DNA of 44,305 nt from Caldisericota bacterium (GCA_034717215.1 JAYELD010000047.1:1-44305); one strand, 5' to 3'; positions 1 to 8,585 are shown, counted from the first letter of the stretch. Translations and numbers: made by a program. Notes: generated by a model not told the origin, from the letters alone.

Positions 1-845
1 ATATTGCAGGAATGGTTGAGCAAGGTTTTGATGTAGTAGTTACACATGGAAATGGACCGCAAGTTGGATTTATATTGCGGCGTTCCGAAATTGCACATGA
101 CACAACAGGAATGCACCTTGTACCACTAGTAAACTGTGGAGCTGATACACAAGGCGCAATTGGCTATCAAATACAGCAAGCGCTTGACAATGAATTTAAA
201 AGAAGAAATATTGCAAAGAAAGCAGCAACTGTAGTAACGCAGGTCGTCGTGGATAAAAACGATGATGCATTTAAAAACCCGGCAAAGCCAATCGGTACAT
301 TTTATACAAAAGAACGGGCAGAAGAGCTGCAGAAAGAACATCCGGACTGGGTAATCGTGAATGATGCAGGAAGAGGTTACAGAAGAGTGGTCCCTTCACC
401 AATGCCTATAGAGATTGTAGAACAAGATGCGATTGAGCTGCTTGTAAAAAATGGTTTTAGCGTTGTCGGTGTAGGTGGTGGCGGTATCCCGGTAGTTTAC
501 AACGAAAATGGCGAATTGGAAGGGTCTCCTGCAGTGATCGATAAGGATAATGCGTCAAGTTTGTTGGCAATAAATATTAAAGCAGACATATTCATTATTT
601 CTACTGCCGTAGAAAAAATGTACCTAAACTTTGGTAAAGACGACCAAGTTGCCCTTGATAACATAAGCGTTGCAGATGCAAAAAAGTACATTGCAGAGGG
701 ACATTTTGCAAAGGGAAGTATGCTGCCAAAAATTCAAGCAATTGTGCGCTTCCTAGAGGCAGGCGGAAAAGAAGCCATCGTTACAAAACCTGAATTATTA
801 GAAAAGGCGTTGAAAGGTGAAACAGGTACACATATACACCCGTAA
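1..845 (+). CDS. arcC: Carbamate kinase, 5'-truncated by the window edge
   Basis: Carbamate kinase transfers phosphate between carbamoyl phosphate and ADP, giving ATP, ammonia and CO2 in the catabolic direction; it is cytosolic. The reading frame is open to the first base, and the first in-window ATG (position 12) lies inside the conserved domain, so the real start and the N-terminal GGNAL-type loop are upstream. Visible family features are the THGNGPQVG motif early on, a GRGYRRVVPSP stretch in the middle, the glycine-rich VGVGGGGIPV segment, and the C-terminal KGSMLPKIQA and TGTHI motifs. The 277 residues present fit a family length of about 310. It ends in a strong terminator, so it is the last gene of an upstream transcript. 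The downstream transporter and catabolic genes suggest carbamoyl phosphate made by degrading a nitrogenous compound, rather than only the arginine deiminase route (inference). Confidence 0.95.
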   Translation, partial: IAGMVEQGFDVVVTHGNGPQVGFILRRSEIAHDTTGMHLVPLVNCGADTQGAIGYQIQQALDNEFKRRNIAKKAATVVTQVVVDKNDDAFKNPAKPIGTFYTKERAEELQKEHPDWVIVNDAGRGYRRVVPSPMPIEIVEQDAIELLVKNGFSVVGVGGGGIPVVYNENGELEGSPAVIDKDNASSLLAINIKADIFIISTAVEKMYLNFGKDDQVALDNISVADAKKYIAEGHFAKGSMLPKIQAIVRFLEAGGKEAIVTKPELLEKALKGETGTHIHP

Positions 846-891
846 GTTGAATCTTTATTGTTTTATAATTGAACAATAATATGTGCTTTGA

Positions 892-924
892 AAAAAGAGC
901 TTTCTCATTATGAAAGCTCTTTTT
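892..924 (+). terminator. Rho-independent terminator after carbamate kinase
   Basis: Eight-base perfect stem GAGCTTTC/GAAAGCTC with a 7-nt loop, flanked by an A-run on the left and five Ts on the right. The flanking A/T runs extend the stem, so it could stop transcription in both directions. Confidence 0.85.
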
Positions 925-956
925 AAATTAAAAATGATAATTAAATTTATAAAGAA

Positions 957-985
957 TTGAATTCTTTTATAAATAATAGTATAAT
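957..985 (+). promoter_or_regulatory. Sigma70-type promoter of the BMP/ABC operon
   Basis: TTGAAT (957-962), 17-bp spacer, perfect TATAAT (980-985). It lies just after the carbamate kinase terminator and about 138 bp before the lipoprotein start, so the transcript would have a long leader of about 130 nt. Confidence 0.6.
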
Positions 986-1057
986 TTGAAAACTAACTAT
1001 TCTTAAATATTTTATGCACAAAAAAAAAGAATATATTATACTTTAAACAATTTTAAA

Positions 1058-1126
1058 AAGGAGGTGACTCAAAGAAGCAAATATTTGGAAATAACAAACA
1101 CAAAAAACAAGGAGGAAAGATTATGA
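1058..1126 (+). promoter_or_regulatory. Leader with orphan Shine-Dalgarno site upstream of the lipoprotein gene
   Basis: A near-perfect anti-SD match (AAGGAGGTGA, about 1058-1067) has no ATG, GTG or TTG at a usable distance downstream. The only candidate is a GTG overlapping the site itself. From that GTG a 20-codon frame runs to a TGA that overlaps the lipoprotein ATG as ATGA at 1123-1126. The true SD of the lipoprotein gene is the second one, near 1109-1115. It may be a ribosome standby site or a short leader peptide; this is inference. Confidence 0.35.
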
Positions 1127-2229
1127 AACGCATTAGGTCGTTGGTAGTAATTTTACTGCTTATCGCACTAGTAGGTGTACTTGGAGGTTGCGCGCCAAAA
1201 GAGAAAGAACCTGTGGAAGAGGAAACACTCAAGGTGGCATTCATCTATGTAGGGCCAAAAAATGATGGGGGCTGGAGCCAATCACATGATGAAGGAAGAT
1301 TGTATTTAGAACAACAACTCCCATATGTAGAGACTGCATATGCGGAAAACGTTCCAGAAGGAGCTCCATGTGAAAAGGTTGTAAGAGATTATTGCAATAA
1401 AGGTTATAATGTTATCTTCACAACAAGTTTTGGATTTATGGATCCCACACTTAATGTCGCAAAAGATTATCCTGATGTAGTTTTTGAACACTGCTCAGGA
1501 TTTAAAACAGCAGAGAATATGGGAAATTATTTTGGCAGAATGTACGAACCAGATTATTTAGCAGGACTTGTTGCTGGAATGATGACAAAATCTAATTATA
1601 TCGGATTTGTTGCTCCATTTTCAATCCCGGAAGTCGTAAGAGAAATTAATACTTTCACAATTGGAGTTAGAGAAGTAAATCCTAATGCAGAAGTACATGT
1701 TATCTGGACAAATTCCTGGTTTGATCCAGCACTAGAAGCAAGTGCGGCAGAAACATTCCTTGCAAACGGTGCTGATATTATAGCAAGCGGAGTTGATTCA
1801 CCCGCAGCACTTCAGGCAGCAGAAAAAGCAGGAAAATATGGAATAGGCTATGACATGGATATGGCTAGCTTTGCACCAGCTGCTGTACTCACCTCGCGTA
1901 TTTGGCACTGGGGCATCTATTACAAACAAGTGTTGGAAGCCGTTCATAATGGCACATGGACAGCAGGCGAATATTGGGATGGTATGGAAGCAGGTATTGT
2001 CGACTTAGCTCCATATGGGCCAATGGTGCCTCAAGAAGTGCAAGACTATGTTGAAAACAGAAAACAGATGATACTAAATGGTGACTATGACCCTTTTATG
2101 GGACCAATTTACGACCAGACCGGAACATTGCGAGTAAAAGAAGGGGAAGAACTTTCAGATGGTGAAAAATTAAGTATCCAATGGTTTGTTGATGGAGTTA
2201 TAGGCACAATACCTGAAGGTGGCTCTTAA
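1123..2229 (+). CDS. BMP-family (PnrA-like) substrate-binding lipoprotein of an ABC transporter
   Basis: Extracytoplasmic binding protein delivering substrate, probably purine nucleosides, to the permeases encoded next. The N-terminus is a lipoprotein signal: MKRIR, a hydrophobic core, then the lipobox L20-G21-G22-C23, so the mature protein would be lipid-anchored at Cys23. The body matches the basic membrane protein (BMP/Med/PnrA) periplasmic-binding fold, with an AFIYVGPKNDGGWSQSHDEG-like beginning, and its 368 residues are normal for the family. The start is fixed by an AGGAGG site a few bases upstream. Its gene is separated from the ATPase gene by a perfect hairpin, a usual arrangement that lets the binding protein be made in excess. 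Nucleoside specificity comes from characterised PnrA/YufN/BmpA relatives, not from residues I can verify here. Confidence 0.9.
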   Translation: MKRIRSLVVILLLIALVGVLGGCAPKEKEPVEEETLKVAFIYVGPKNDGGWSQSHDEGRLYLEQQLPYVETAYAENVPEGAPCEKVVRDYCNKGYNVIFTTSFGFMDPTLNVAKDYPDVVFEHCSGFKTAENMGNYFGRMYEPDYLAGLVAGMMTKSNYIGFVAPFSIPEVVREINTFTIGVREVNPNAEVHVIWTNSWFDPALEASAAETFLANGADIIASGVDSPAALQAAEKAGKYGIGYDMDMASFAPAAVLTSRIWHWGIYYKQVLEAVHNGTWTAGEYWDGMEAGIVDLAPYGPMVPQEVQDYVENRKQMILNGDYDPFMGPIYDQTGTLRVKEGEELSDGEKLSIQWFVDGVIGTIPEGGS

Positions 2230-2250
2230 TTTTTAAAACGAAGTAGTTTA

Positions 2251-2286
2251 TTAAATTTCCCAGGGCAATTGCCCTGGGAAATTTAA
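2251..2286 (+). terminator. Perfect 36-bp palindrome, intra-operon attenuator/terminator
   Basis: Two 18-bp arms with no spacer, centred on CAGGGCAATTGCCCTG. In RNA it forms a very stable hairpin with an AATT loop. No long U-tract follows, and the next gene's SD lies about 11 bp away, so partial termination or protection of the upstream mRNA end is more likely than full termination. Confidence 0.7.
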
Positions 2287-2306
2287 TATTATGCATGGAG
2301 GAACAA

Positions 2307-3824
2307 ATGGATGAAATCATTGTTCAAACCAAGGGTATAACAAAATATTTCCCTGGAGTTCTTGCCAATGACCACATTGACTTTGAACTAAAAAAAGGAG
2401 AAATCCATACACTGCTGGGAGAAAATGGCGCAGGCAAAAGTACTTTGATGAATATTTTAGATGGTATTTATCATCCGGATAAAGGCGAAATTTACATCAA
2501 TGGTAACGAGGTACACATACGAAGTCCATTCGATGCTATGACAAATAGCATTGGGATGATACATCAACATTTTATGCTTGTAGATACACTTACAGTTCTT
2601 GAAAATGTAGCATTAGGACTTAAATCTCAGGGTTTCTATATTAGAAAACCGGAAATTGTAAAACAAATAAAACAAATATCCCAAAAATATCATTTTAATA
2701 TTAACCCACATTCCAAAATATGGCAACTCTCCGTTGGCGAACAACAACGCGTAGAGATTATAAAAACTCTGTTCAGGGGCGCTGTGATATTAATTCTTGA
2801 TGAGCCCACAGCCGTCCTTACTCCCCAGGAATCAAATGATTTGTTTAAAATACTTAAAGGATTAGTAAAAGAAGGTAAATCAATTATTTTCATCAGTCAT
2901 AAATTAGATGAAGTAATGGAAATTTCAGACAGGATAACAGTTTTAAAAAAAGGAAAGGTAGTTGGAACAGTAAACAAAAAGGATGTAACTAAAAGTTATC
3001 TGGCTAAAATGATGGTGGGAAGAGAGGTACTGTTTAATTTAGAAAGAAAACCATTAAAAAGAAAAGGTGATGTTCTGAAAGTAAAAGAACTTGAAGCATA
3101 TAATGACAAAGGAATTAAGGCTCTGAAAAAAATAAGTTTTACAGTTGCTGCCGGTGAAATTTTTGGCATCGCAGGTATTTCAGGTAACGGCCAAAAAATA
3201 CTAGCCCAGGTTATCACCGGGTTAAGGCGAGCTACTAACGGGAAAGTAATCCTAAATGAAAAAGATATAACAAATGCTAGCCCAAAAGCTATTACAAGTA
3301 GCGGCGTAAATTATATTCCTCCGGATAGGCTTAAAGTTGGGCTTATTCCAAACCTTAATACAGTAGAAAATGCCATCCTTAGGTCCTACGACAGGGAACC
3401 AATTTCAAAAAGAAATTTTATTGATTATGAAAAAGCAACAGGGTACACCAAATCTCTCATTACAAAATTTAATATCACAGTGCCAAGAATAGATGCTCCG
3501 GCAAAGCTTCTTTCAGGTGGAAACCTGCAGAAGCTCCTTTTAGCACGAGAAATTGCCGAAAAGCCAAAACTACTTATTGCTGTTCATCCCACGCGAGGGT
3601 TAGATGTAGGAGCAACAGAATACATCAGAAAGCAGTTACTCAAGGAACGTGATAATGGTTTAGCAGTGTTGCTAATTTCAGAAGATCTGGATGAAATACT
3701 TATGGTGTCAGACAGAATTGGAGTAATATATGAAGGACAAATTATGGATGTTATCAACATCGAAGATGCTGAGAGAAATAAAATTGGATTACTTATGGCT
3801 GGAGTAGATTCTGTAAGAAATTAA
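2307..3824 (+). CDS. ABC transporter ATP-binding protein, duplicated (YufO/NupO-like)
   Basis: Energises import of the substrate bound by the upstream lipoprotein. It is a tandem ATPase of about 505 residues, with two ABC domains in one chain. The first half has Walker A GENGAGKST (38-46), signature LSVGEQQ and Walker B LILDEPTA. The second half is degenerate, as usual in this family: its P-loop region reads GISGNGQ without the GKS/T lysine, the signature is LSGGNLQ, and the Walker B region is VHPTRGLDVG. An ATG at 2295 is in frame, but the GGAGG at 2297-2301 sits 5 nt before the ATG at 2307, which gives the N-terminus MDEIIVQ; I choose that start. The gene follows the palindrome and precedes two permease genes, giving the standard BMP-ATPase-permease-permease order. 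Confidence 0.93.
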   Translation: MDEIIVQTKGITKYFPGVLANDHIDFELKKGEIHTLLGENGAGKSTLMNILDGIYHPDKGEIYINGNEVHIRSPFDAMTNSIGMIHQHFMLVDTLTVLENVALGLKSQGFYIRKPEIVKQIKQISQKYHFNINPHSKIWQLSVGEQQRVEIIKTLFRGAVILILDEPTAVLTPQESNDLFKILKGLVKEGKSIIFISHKLDEVMEISDRITVLKKGKVVGTVNKKDVTKSYLAKMMVGREVLFNLERKPLKRKGDVLKVKELEAYNDKGIKALKKISFTVAAGEIFGIAGISGNGQKILAQVITGLRRATNGKVILNEKDITNASPKAITSSGVNYIPPDRLKVGLIPNLNTVENAILRSYDREPISKRNFIDYEKATGYTKSLITKFNITVPRIDAPAKLLSGGNLQKLLLAREIAEKPKLLIAVHPTRGLDVGATEYIRKQLLKERDNGLAVLLISEDLDEILMVSDRIGVIYEGQIMDVINIEDAERNKIGLLMAGVDSVRN

Positions 3825-3843
3825 TTATGAAAGGACGTAAAAA

Positions 3844-4911
3844 ATGTTACTGTTTGAAAAACGAGAAAATGTTCCTACTAAATTAAAGGTAGCCATTCCG
3901 CTAATATCTGTATTTTTGGGTTTAGTGGCAGGAGGTATTGCAATCCTTTTTACGCGGACTAACCCACTTATAGTATATCAGGCACTGATCAAAGGTGCAT
4001 TTAGCAGCATCTATACGTTCTCAGAAACACTCGTAGTTGCCATTCCTCTAATCTTAATCTCAGCAGGGTTAATAGTCGCATTCAAAATGAATTTTTGGAA
4101 TATCGGAGCATACGGCCAATACATTATTGGAGCTATTTTTGGATCATTTTTCGCTCTCACTATGCCTGCTACAATGTCAAGGCCACTGCTCCTTACCATT
4201 ATGTGCCTTGCTAGCATTTTGGGAGGAGCTCTTTGGGGATTGATACCCGCTACGTTAAAAGCCCTCTGGGAAGTAAATGAAGTTATTTCTACATTGCTTT
4301 TAAATTATATCGCACTCTACATATTGAAATATTTGATGTATGGTCCGTGGAGAAATCCGGCAAGTCACGGCTTTCCACTATCAAAACCATTCGCATTAAA
4401 TGCCCAACTTCCACGGTTATTGGTGCACACAAGAGTTCATCTTGGCCTTATTTTTGGTATTATTGCTGTAATTATTGTCTATATTCTTATTACAAAAACT
4501 AAATTTGGATATGAAATACGGGTAGTAGGTGAGAATAAAAGAGCAGCAAGATATGGAGGAATCAACATCACAAAAAACATTTTCATAGCAATGGCTATAA
4601 GTGGAGGATTAGCTGGACTTGCTGGTCTGGCACAACTATCCGGCGTTATACATATGCTGCAGATAGAGATTAACCCGGGATATGGGTACACTGCCATCAT
4701 AGTTGCCTGGCTTGCTTCATTAAACCCAATTATAGCAATGTTTGTATCAGTCATTTTTGGTGGCCTGGAAGCTGGGGGATATCAGATACAAATGGCTATA
4801 AGAGTCCCGTTTGGCATTGTAGGTACTATAGAAAGTGCCGTTTTATTTTTCTTATTAGGCGGTGAAATATTAAAGAGATACCGAATAAGACTCAGGGGGA
4901 ATACATCATGA
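3844..4911 (+). CDS. ABC transporter permease (YufP/NupP-like)
   Basis: Integral membrane subunit of the BMP-linked importer, BPD_transp_2 family. The 355 residues are strongly hydrophobic with about eight to ten predicted helices. A cytoplasmic loop carries GYEIRVVGENKRAARYGG, resembling the conserved ATPase-contact stretch (G..R..G.N..AA.Y.G) of the family. An AAAGGA site lies before the ATG. The last 4 bp overlap the next permease gene as ATGA, so the two permeases are translationally coupled and likely form a heterodimer. Confidence 0.92.
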   Translation: MLLFEKRENVPTKLKVAIPLISVFLGLVAGGIAILFTRTNPLIVYQALIKGAFSSIYTFSETLVVAIPLILISAGLIVAFKMNFWNIGAYGQYIIGAIFGSFFALTMPATMSRPLLLTIMCLASILGGALWGLIPATLKALWEVNEVISTLLLNYIALYILKYLMYGPWRNPASHGFPLSKPFALNAQLPRLLVHTRVHLGLIFGIIAVIIVYILITKTKFGYEIRVVGENKRAARYGGINITKNIFIAMAISGGLAGLAGLAQLSGVIHMLQIEINPGYGYTAIIVAWLASLNPIIAMFVSVIFGGLEAGGYQIQMAIRVPFGIVGTIESAVLFFLLGGEILKRYRIRLRGNTS

Positions 4912-5849
4912 AATTAACGGCTACCACAATTCTAATAACACTACTCGCCACCACGGTACGTTCTGGCACCATACTTTTGTTCCCCACTATTGGCGAAATA
5001 TTTGCTGAAAGAACTGGAATACTAAACCTTGGCATAGAAGGAATGATGATTATAGGTGCATTTTTCGGTTTTGTTGTAGCATATACAACAAAAAATCCAT
5101 ACCTTGGATTCGTCGTCGGAATGTTTGCAGGGGGTATTGCAGCACTCATTCATGCCTTTATATCGATAACGCTCAGAGGAAACCAGGTAGTAAGCGGATT
5201 GGCTTTAACAATTTTTGGATTAGGTATCACCAGTTTTTATGGTCAGAGATGGATAAATAATAAACTGCCGGAAAGCATTCCTACTGTCGTAATACCCGGA
5301 CTTTCTAAAATACCATTTATAGGTTCGGTATTTTTTAGGCAAGATTATATTGTATATTTTTCTTATATTCTTGTACTTGCCATGTGGTTTATACTCTACA
5401 AAACAAAACCAGGGATACATCTACGAGCAGCCGGGCAAAATGCAAGAGCTGCTGATGCAATGGGAGTAAATGTAAATGCCACTCGTTATTTTTGGACATT
5501 CTTTGGTGGGCTCATGGCAGGTGCTGGCGGGGCATACCTGACAGTAGCGTATGCACCTTTCTGGTTAGAGGGAATTACAGCAGGCAGAGGATGGATTGCA
5601 GTTGCACTTGTTATCTTTGCCATGTGGAATCCCATTAATGCACTTATTGGTGCATACTTGTTTGGAGGGATAACTGCTTTGCAATTCCAACTTCAAGCAT
5701 CTGGCACTACAATACCTTCCTCTCTCCTTAGCATGCAGCCATACCTTCTCACTTTTATCATAATTATTATTGCAACACTCATTGTGCATGCCAGGCATCT
5801 TGGAGCGCCTAAAGAATTAGGAATACCATACACAAGAGAGGAGAAATAA
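4908..5849 (+). CDS. ABC transporter permease (YufQ/NupQ-like)
   Basis: Second membrane subunit of the importer. Its 313 residues start with a short hydrophobic helix, then an LFPTIGEIFAERTGILNLG-like segment followed by GIEGMM, highly conserved in this permease group. A family-typical loop GIHLRAAGQNARAADAMG contacts the ATPase. The gene overlaps the preceding permease by ATGA and is followed 2 bp later by the threonine-synthase-like gene. Transport and catabolic enzyme are therefore almost certainly on one mRNA. Confidence 0.92.
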   Translation: MKLTATTILITLLATTVRSGTILLFPTIGEIFAERTGILNLGIEGMMIIGAFFGFVVAYTTKNPYLGFVVGMFAGGIAALIHAFISITLRGNQVVSGLALTIFGLGITSFYGQRWINNKLPESIPTVVIPGLSKIPFIGSVFFRQDYIVYFSYILVLAMWFILYKTKPGIHLRAAGQNARAADAMGVNVNATRYFWTFFGGLMAGAGGAYLTVAYAPFWLEGITAGRGWIAVALVIFAMWNPINALIGAYLFGGITALQFQLQASGTTIPSSLLSMQPYLLTFIIIIIATLIVHARHLGAPKELGIPYTREEK

Positions 5850-5851
5850 GC

Positions 5852-7084
5852 ATGAGCTACATTAAAAAATTAAAATGTTTACTATGCGGAGCAGAATACA
5901 GCCCTGCAGAGGTAAAATATACCTGTCCCAAATGCGGAGACGAAGGTATTCTTGAGATAATATATGACTACAAAGAGATAAAAAAACATTTTACAAAGGA
6001 GTCTCTTGCAGATAGTAGAGATTATTCAATGTGGAGATATTTGCCTCTTTTACCTGTAGATGATCCATCTAAAATTGGACCTCTAAAAGTAGGATGGACG
6101 CCTCTTTATTCGGCTAAAAGGATAAGAAAAAATCTTGATATGCAATATCTCTGGATTAAAGATGACGGAAGAAATCCTACCGCGTCTTTAAAAGACAGAG
6201 CATCAGCCATTGCTATTGTTAAAGCACAAGAGCTTGGAGAAAAGACTATAACATGCGCTTCCACAGGAAATGCAGCATCATCTCTTGCAGGTGCTTCTGC
6301 TTCTGTAGGATTGAAAAATTATATATTTGTGCCCAAAACAGCACCAAAGGCAAAGATTGCTCAGCTACTCGTATTTGGAGCTACTGTGCTTGCAGTGAAT
6401 GGCACTTACGATGAAGCATTTGAATTATCTATAGAAGCAACAAAAAAGTTTGGCTGGTACAACAGAAATACCGCATTTAATCCATATATGGTAGAGGGCA
6501 AAAAGACAGTAGCGCTGGAGATTATCGAACAGATGAATTTTGAGGTTCCTGATTATGTGTTTGTATCAGTCGGTGATGGGTGCATTATATCTGGTGTCGC
6601 AAAGGGTTACTCCGACATGTATCACTTAGGTTTTATTAACCACCTTCCGAAGCTTGTCGCAGTGCAAGCCGAAGGATGCCAGCCTCTCGTAGATGCCTTA
6701 AATGGTGATGGCGCAGTAAAATTTGTGGAACCTGACACACTGGCAGACAGCATCGCAGTAGGCGTGCCTAGAAATAGAGTAATGGCTATCAGGGATATTG
6801 ACAACTCAGAGGGATTTGGCATTGCGGTCAGTGACGACGAAATAATTGAAGCCATCAAATACCTTGGCTCAACAGAGGGCATTTTTGCAGAACCTGCCGG
6901 ATCCACATCATTTGCGGGAGCACTGAAGGCCTTAAAAAATGGCAAGATATCAAAAAATGATAAAGTTGTAATAATTGTCACGGGAAATGGACTTAAAGAC
7001 GTTGAAAGCGCAATAAAAGCAGGAGGAAAACCTCTTGCAATAAATCCTGATATTGAATCCATAAAAAAAGCTTTAAATAAATGA
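5852..7084 (+). CDS. thrC: Threonine-synthase-like PLP-dependent enzyme with N-terminal zinc ribbon
   Basis: By family, threonine synthase converts O-phosphohomoserine to threonine using pyridoxal phosphate. The 410-residue protein opens with a zinc ribbon (C9, C12, C25, C28), as in the archaeal-type long form. The fold-type II core follows: Schiff-base lysine K114 in NPTASLKDRAS, the STGNAASSLA phosphate-binding loop, and a late GNGLKD motif. No homoserine kinase or homoserine dehydrogenase gene is nearby. Instead the gene lies between a nucleoside-type ABC importer and an M20 hydrolase, so a catabolic lyase role similar to YgeX diaminopropionate ammonia-lyase is possible (inference). SD GGAG precedes the ATG; the 3' end overlaps the M20 start as ATGA. 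The family call is secure, the exact substrate is not. Confidence 0.8.
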   Translation: MSYIKKLKCLLCGAEYSPAEVKYTCPKCGDEGILEIIYDYKEIKKHFTKESLADSRDYSMWRYLPLLPVDDPSKIGPLKVGWTPLYSAKRIRKNLDMQYLWIKDDGRNPTASLKDRASAIAIVKAQELGEKTITCASTGNAASSLAGASASVGLKNYIFVPKTAPKAKIAQLLVFGATVLAVNGTYDEAFELSIEATKKFGWYNRNTAFNPYMVEGKKTVALEIIEQMNFEVPDYVFVSVGDGCIISGVAKGYSDMYHLGFINHLPKLVAVQAEGCQPLVDALNGDGAVKFVEPDTLADSIAVGVPRNRVMAIRDIDNSEGFGIAVSDDEIIEAIKYLGSTEGIFAEPAGSTSFAGALKALKNGKISKNDKVVIIVTGNGLKDVESAIKAGGKPLAINPDIESIKKALNK

Positions 7085-8208
7085 CTTCGGAAGAAAAATT
7101 AGAAGTAACACAGCTACTAAAACAGCTTATTAATATAGAAAGCACAAACCCCCCTGGGAATGAGAACAAAATTGCAAATTTCATAAAAAATTATCTTTCG
7201 GAAAATAAAATACCAGCAGAACTTGTTTATCTTGCCGAAAATAGAAGCTCAATTGTCGGACGGATTGACGGTACCAGTAAACGCAATATTGCACTCTGTG
7301 GACATATAGATACTGTAAGGGTAAATAAAAATAAATGGAGCAAACCACCCTTTAAAGGAATTATAGAAAACGGAAAGATGTACGGACGCGGAGCATCTGA
7401 CATGAAGGGTGGCATCGCAGCAATTCTTTACGCCGCAATTCTCTTAAAAAGAAGAAATATTATACCAGATAAAACAATTGTTCTTGCGCTCACAGCTGAT
7501 GAAGAACAAAAATATAGCGGGGCAAAAAAACTCCTTGAAAGGGGCTATTTTGATGAAACTGAATTTCTTATTATTGCAGAACCCACAGATTCTAAAGTAT
7601 ATATAGGCGAAAAAGGAGAACTATGGATAAAAGCAATATTCCATGGAAAAGCTGCGCATGGTTCCACTCCGGAATTAGGAAATAATGCAATAATCGCAGG
7701 AAGTAAATTTGTGCTGCATGTACAAGAATTATCTGATAAAACCTTTACAGAACACTCTTATTTTGGCAAAACATCTCTTAATGTTGGGCAATTTAGTGGA
7801 GGCATCCAGGTAAACATCGTTCCTGATTACTCTGAAATAATGCTTGATTTTAGAGTAATTTCGCAGGAAAATAAAGAAAAAGCTGTTGCTCTTGTGAATA
7901 TTGCAGGTAGAAAAGCTGCAGATGAAACAAATATAAAGTTTGAAAGCGAAATATTTAGTTATCATCCTCCTATTTTCTCTGATCCGTCAAATTTTTTCGT
8001 AAACAAATTCATTCAAAAAACACAAATTGAACAAAGAGGAATAATAGGTTATTGCACTGATGGTGCCACAATCATACCAAAAAAACAAATACCATTTGTT
8101 ATTTACGGTCCGGGAGCAATTGCTCTGGCACATCAACCGGATGAATATATCACGCTAAATTCTTTATATGAAGCAGTCGACAATTTCGCTGCATTTTTAA
8201 TGAAATAA
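7081..8208 (+). CDS. M20-family metallohydrolase (ArgE/DapE/YgeY-like)
   Basis: Di-zinc amidohydrolase acting on N-acyl or N-carbamoyl amino acids or small peptides. Metal ligands and catalytic residues are visible: H75 and D77 in CGHIDTV, bridging D107 in GRGASDMKGG, the catalytic Glu pair at 141-142 in ADEEQ, E167 in AEPTD, and a late His in ALAHQPDEY. The dimerisation (lid) domain includes GKAAHGSTPELGNNA. Its 375 residues are standard. It overlaps the PLP enzyme by 4 bp, so the two products are made together and may act in sequence. Candidates include acetylornithine deacetylase, succinyl-diaminopimelate desuccinylase and the YgeY-type purine-pathway hydrolase. Context favours the last, without proof. 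Confidence 0.85.
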   Translation: MTSEEKLEVTQLLKQLINIESTNPPGNENKIANFIKNYLSENKIPAELVYLAENRSSIVGRIDGTSKRNIALCGHIDTVRVNKNKWSKPPFKGIIENGKMYGRGASDMKGGIAAILYAAILLKRRNIIPDKTIVLALTADEEQKYSGAKKLLERGYFDETEFLIIAEPTDSKVYIGEKGELWIKAIFHGKAAHGSTPELGNNAIIAGSKFVLHVQELSDKTFTEHSYFGKTSLNVGQFSGGIQVNIVPDYSEIMLDFRVISQENKEKAVALVNIAGRKAADETNIKFESEIFSYHPPIFSDPSNFFVNKFIQKTQIEQRGIIGYCTDGATIIPKKQIPFVIYGPGAIALAHQPDEYITLNSLYEAVDNFAAFLMK

Positions 8209-8249
8209 TAAAATAAGTTTGTTTTCTGTATGAATTGAATAAAAAATCT

Positions 8250-8501
8250 TTACTCTATTGGAGAAATACCTACAACTCTTTCTCTGTTAACTAACATAAA
8301 ATCAACTTTTTGGACTTCCATCGTTCCCTCTACCGATTCAATTTCTGCACCGGTTATTGCTAAAAAAGATCGATCTTTCATAAATTTATTTAATGCATCA
8401 GAAAACCTCATGTTTGCCGGAATATTTATTGTCCCTTTTATGATAAACGATTGAGTGAAAATCAAAACATGCATTCTCACGGTATTCAATCCTAATGCCA
8501 T
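8250..8501 (-). CDS. Small conserved-looking protein of unknown function
   Basis: 83-residue protein, beta-rich by eye, with no membrane segment or signal peptide: a MHVLIFTQSFIIKGTI-type opening, a helix with DALNKFMKDR, then FLAITGAEIES and VDFMLVNRERVVGI. This pattern (strand, 'sewing' helix, ITGAEI, hydrophobic tail) recalls short DUF6812-like proteins; I recall that family only loosely. A strong SD (AAGGAGG) lies 8 nt before the ATG on the minus strand, which supports a real gene. It is convergent with the M20 gene, with only 41 bp between them. It lies downstream of rpsU on the same strand, with the rpsU terminator in between, so it needs its own promoter or read-through. Confidence 0.7.
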   Translation of the reverse strand: MALGLNTVRMHVLIFTQSFIIKGTINIPANMRFSDALNKFMKDRSFLAITGAEIESVEGTMEVQKVDFMLVNRERVVGISPIE

Positions 8502-8565
8502 TTAAGATACCTCCTTTTTTTACTAAAAACTTACGTAACTACTTTAATAAATTTCCCTCTCTCAA

Positions 8566-8585
8566 AAACTTATATTTTTAAGTTT
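8566..8585. promoter_or_regulatory. Small inverted repeat upstream of the minus-strand small gene
   Basis: AAACTTA / TAAGTTT arms of 7 bp around a 6-bp TATTTT centre, between the rpsU terminator and the SD of the 83-aa gene. It could be an operator or part of its promoter; I see no clear -35/-10 pair. Confidence 0.25.

Noticed and set aside
2295-2306. Upstream ATG for the ABC ATPase
   Set aside because: It overlaps the SD (GGAGG) that correctly positions the ATG at 2307.
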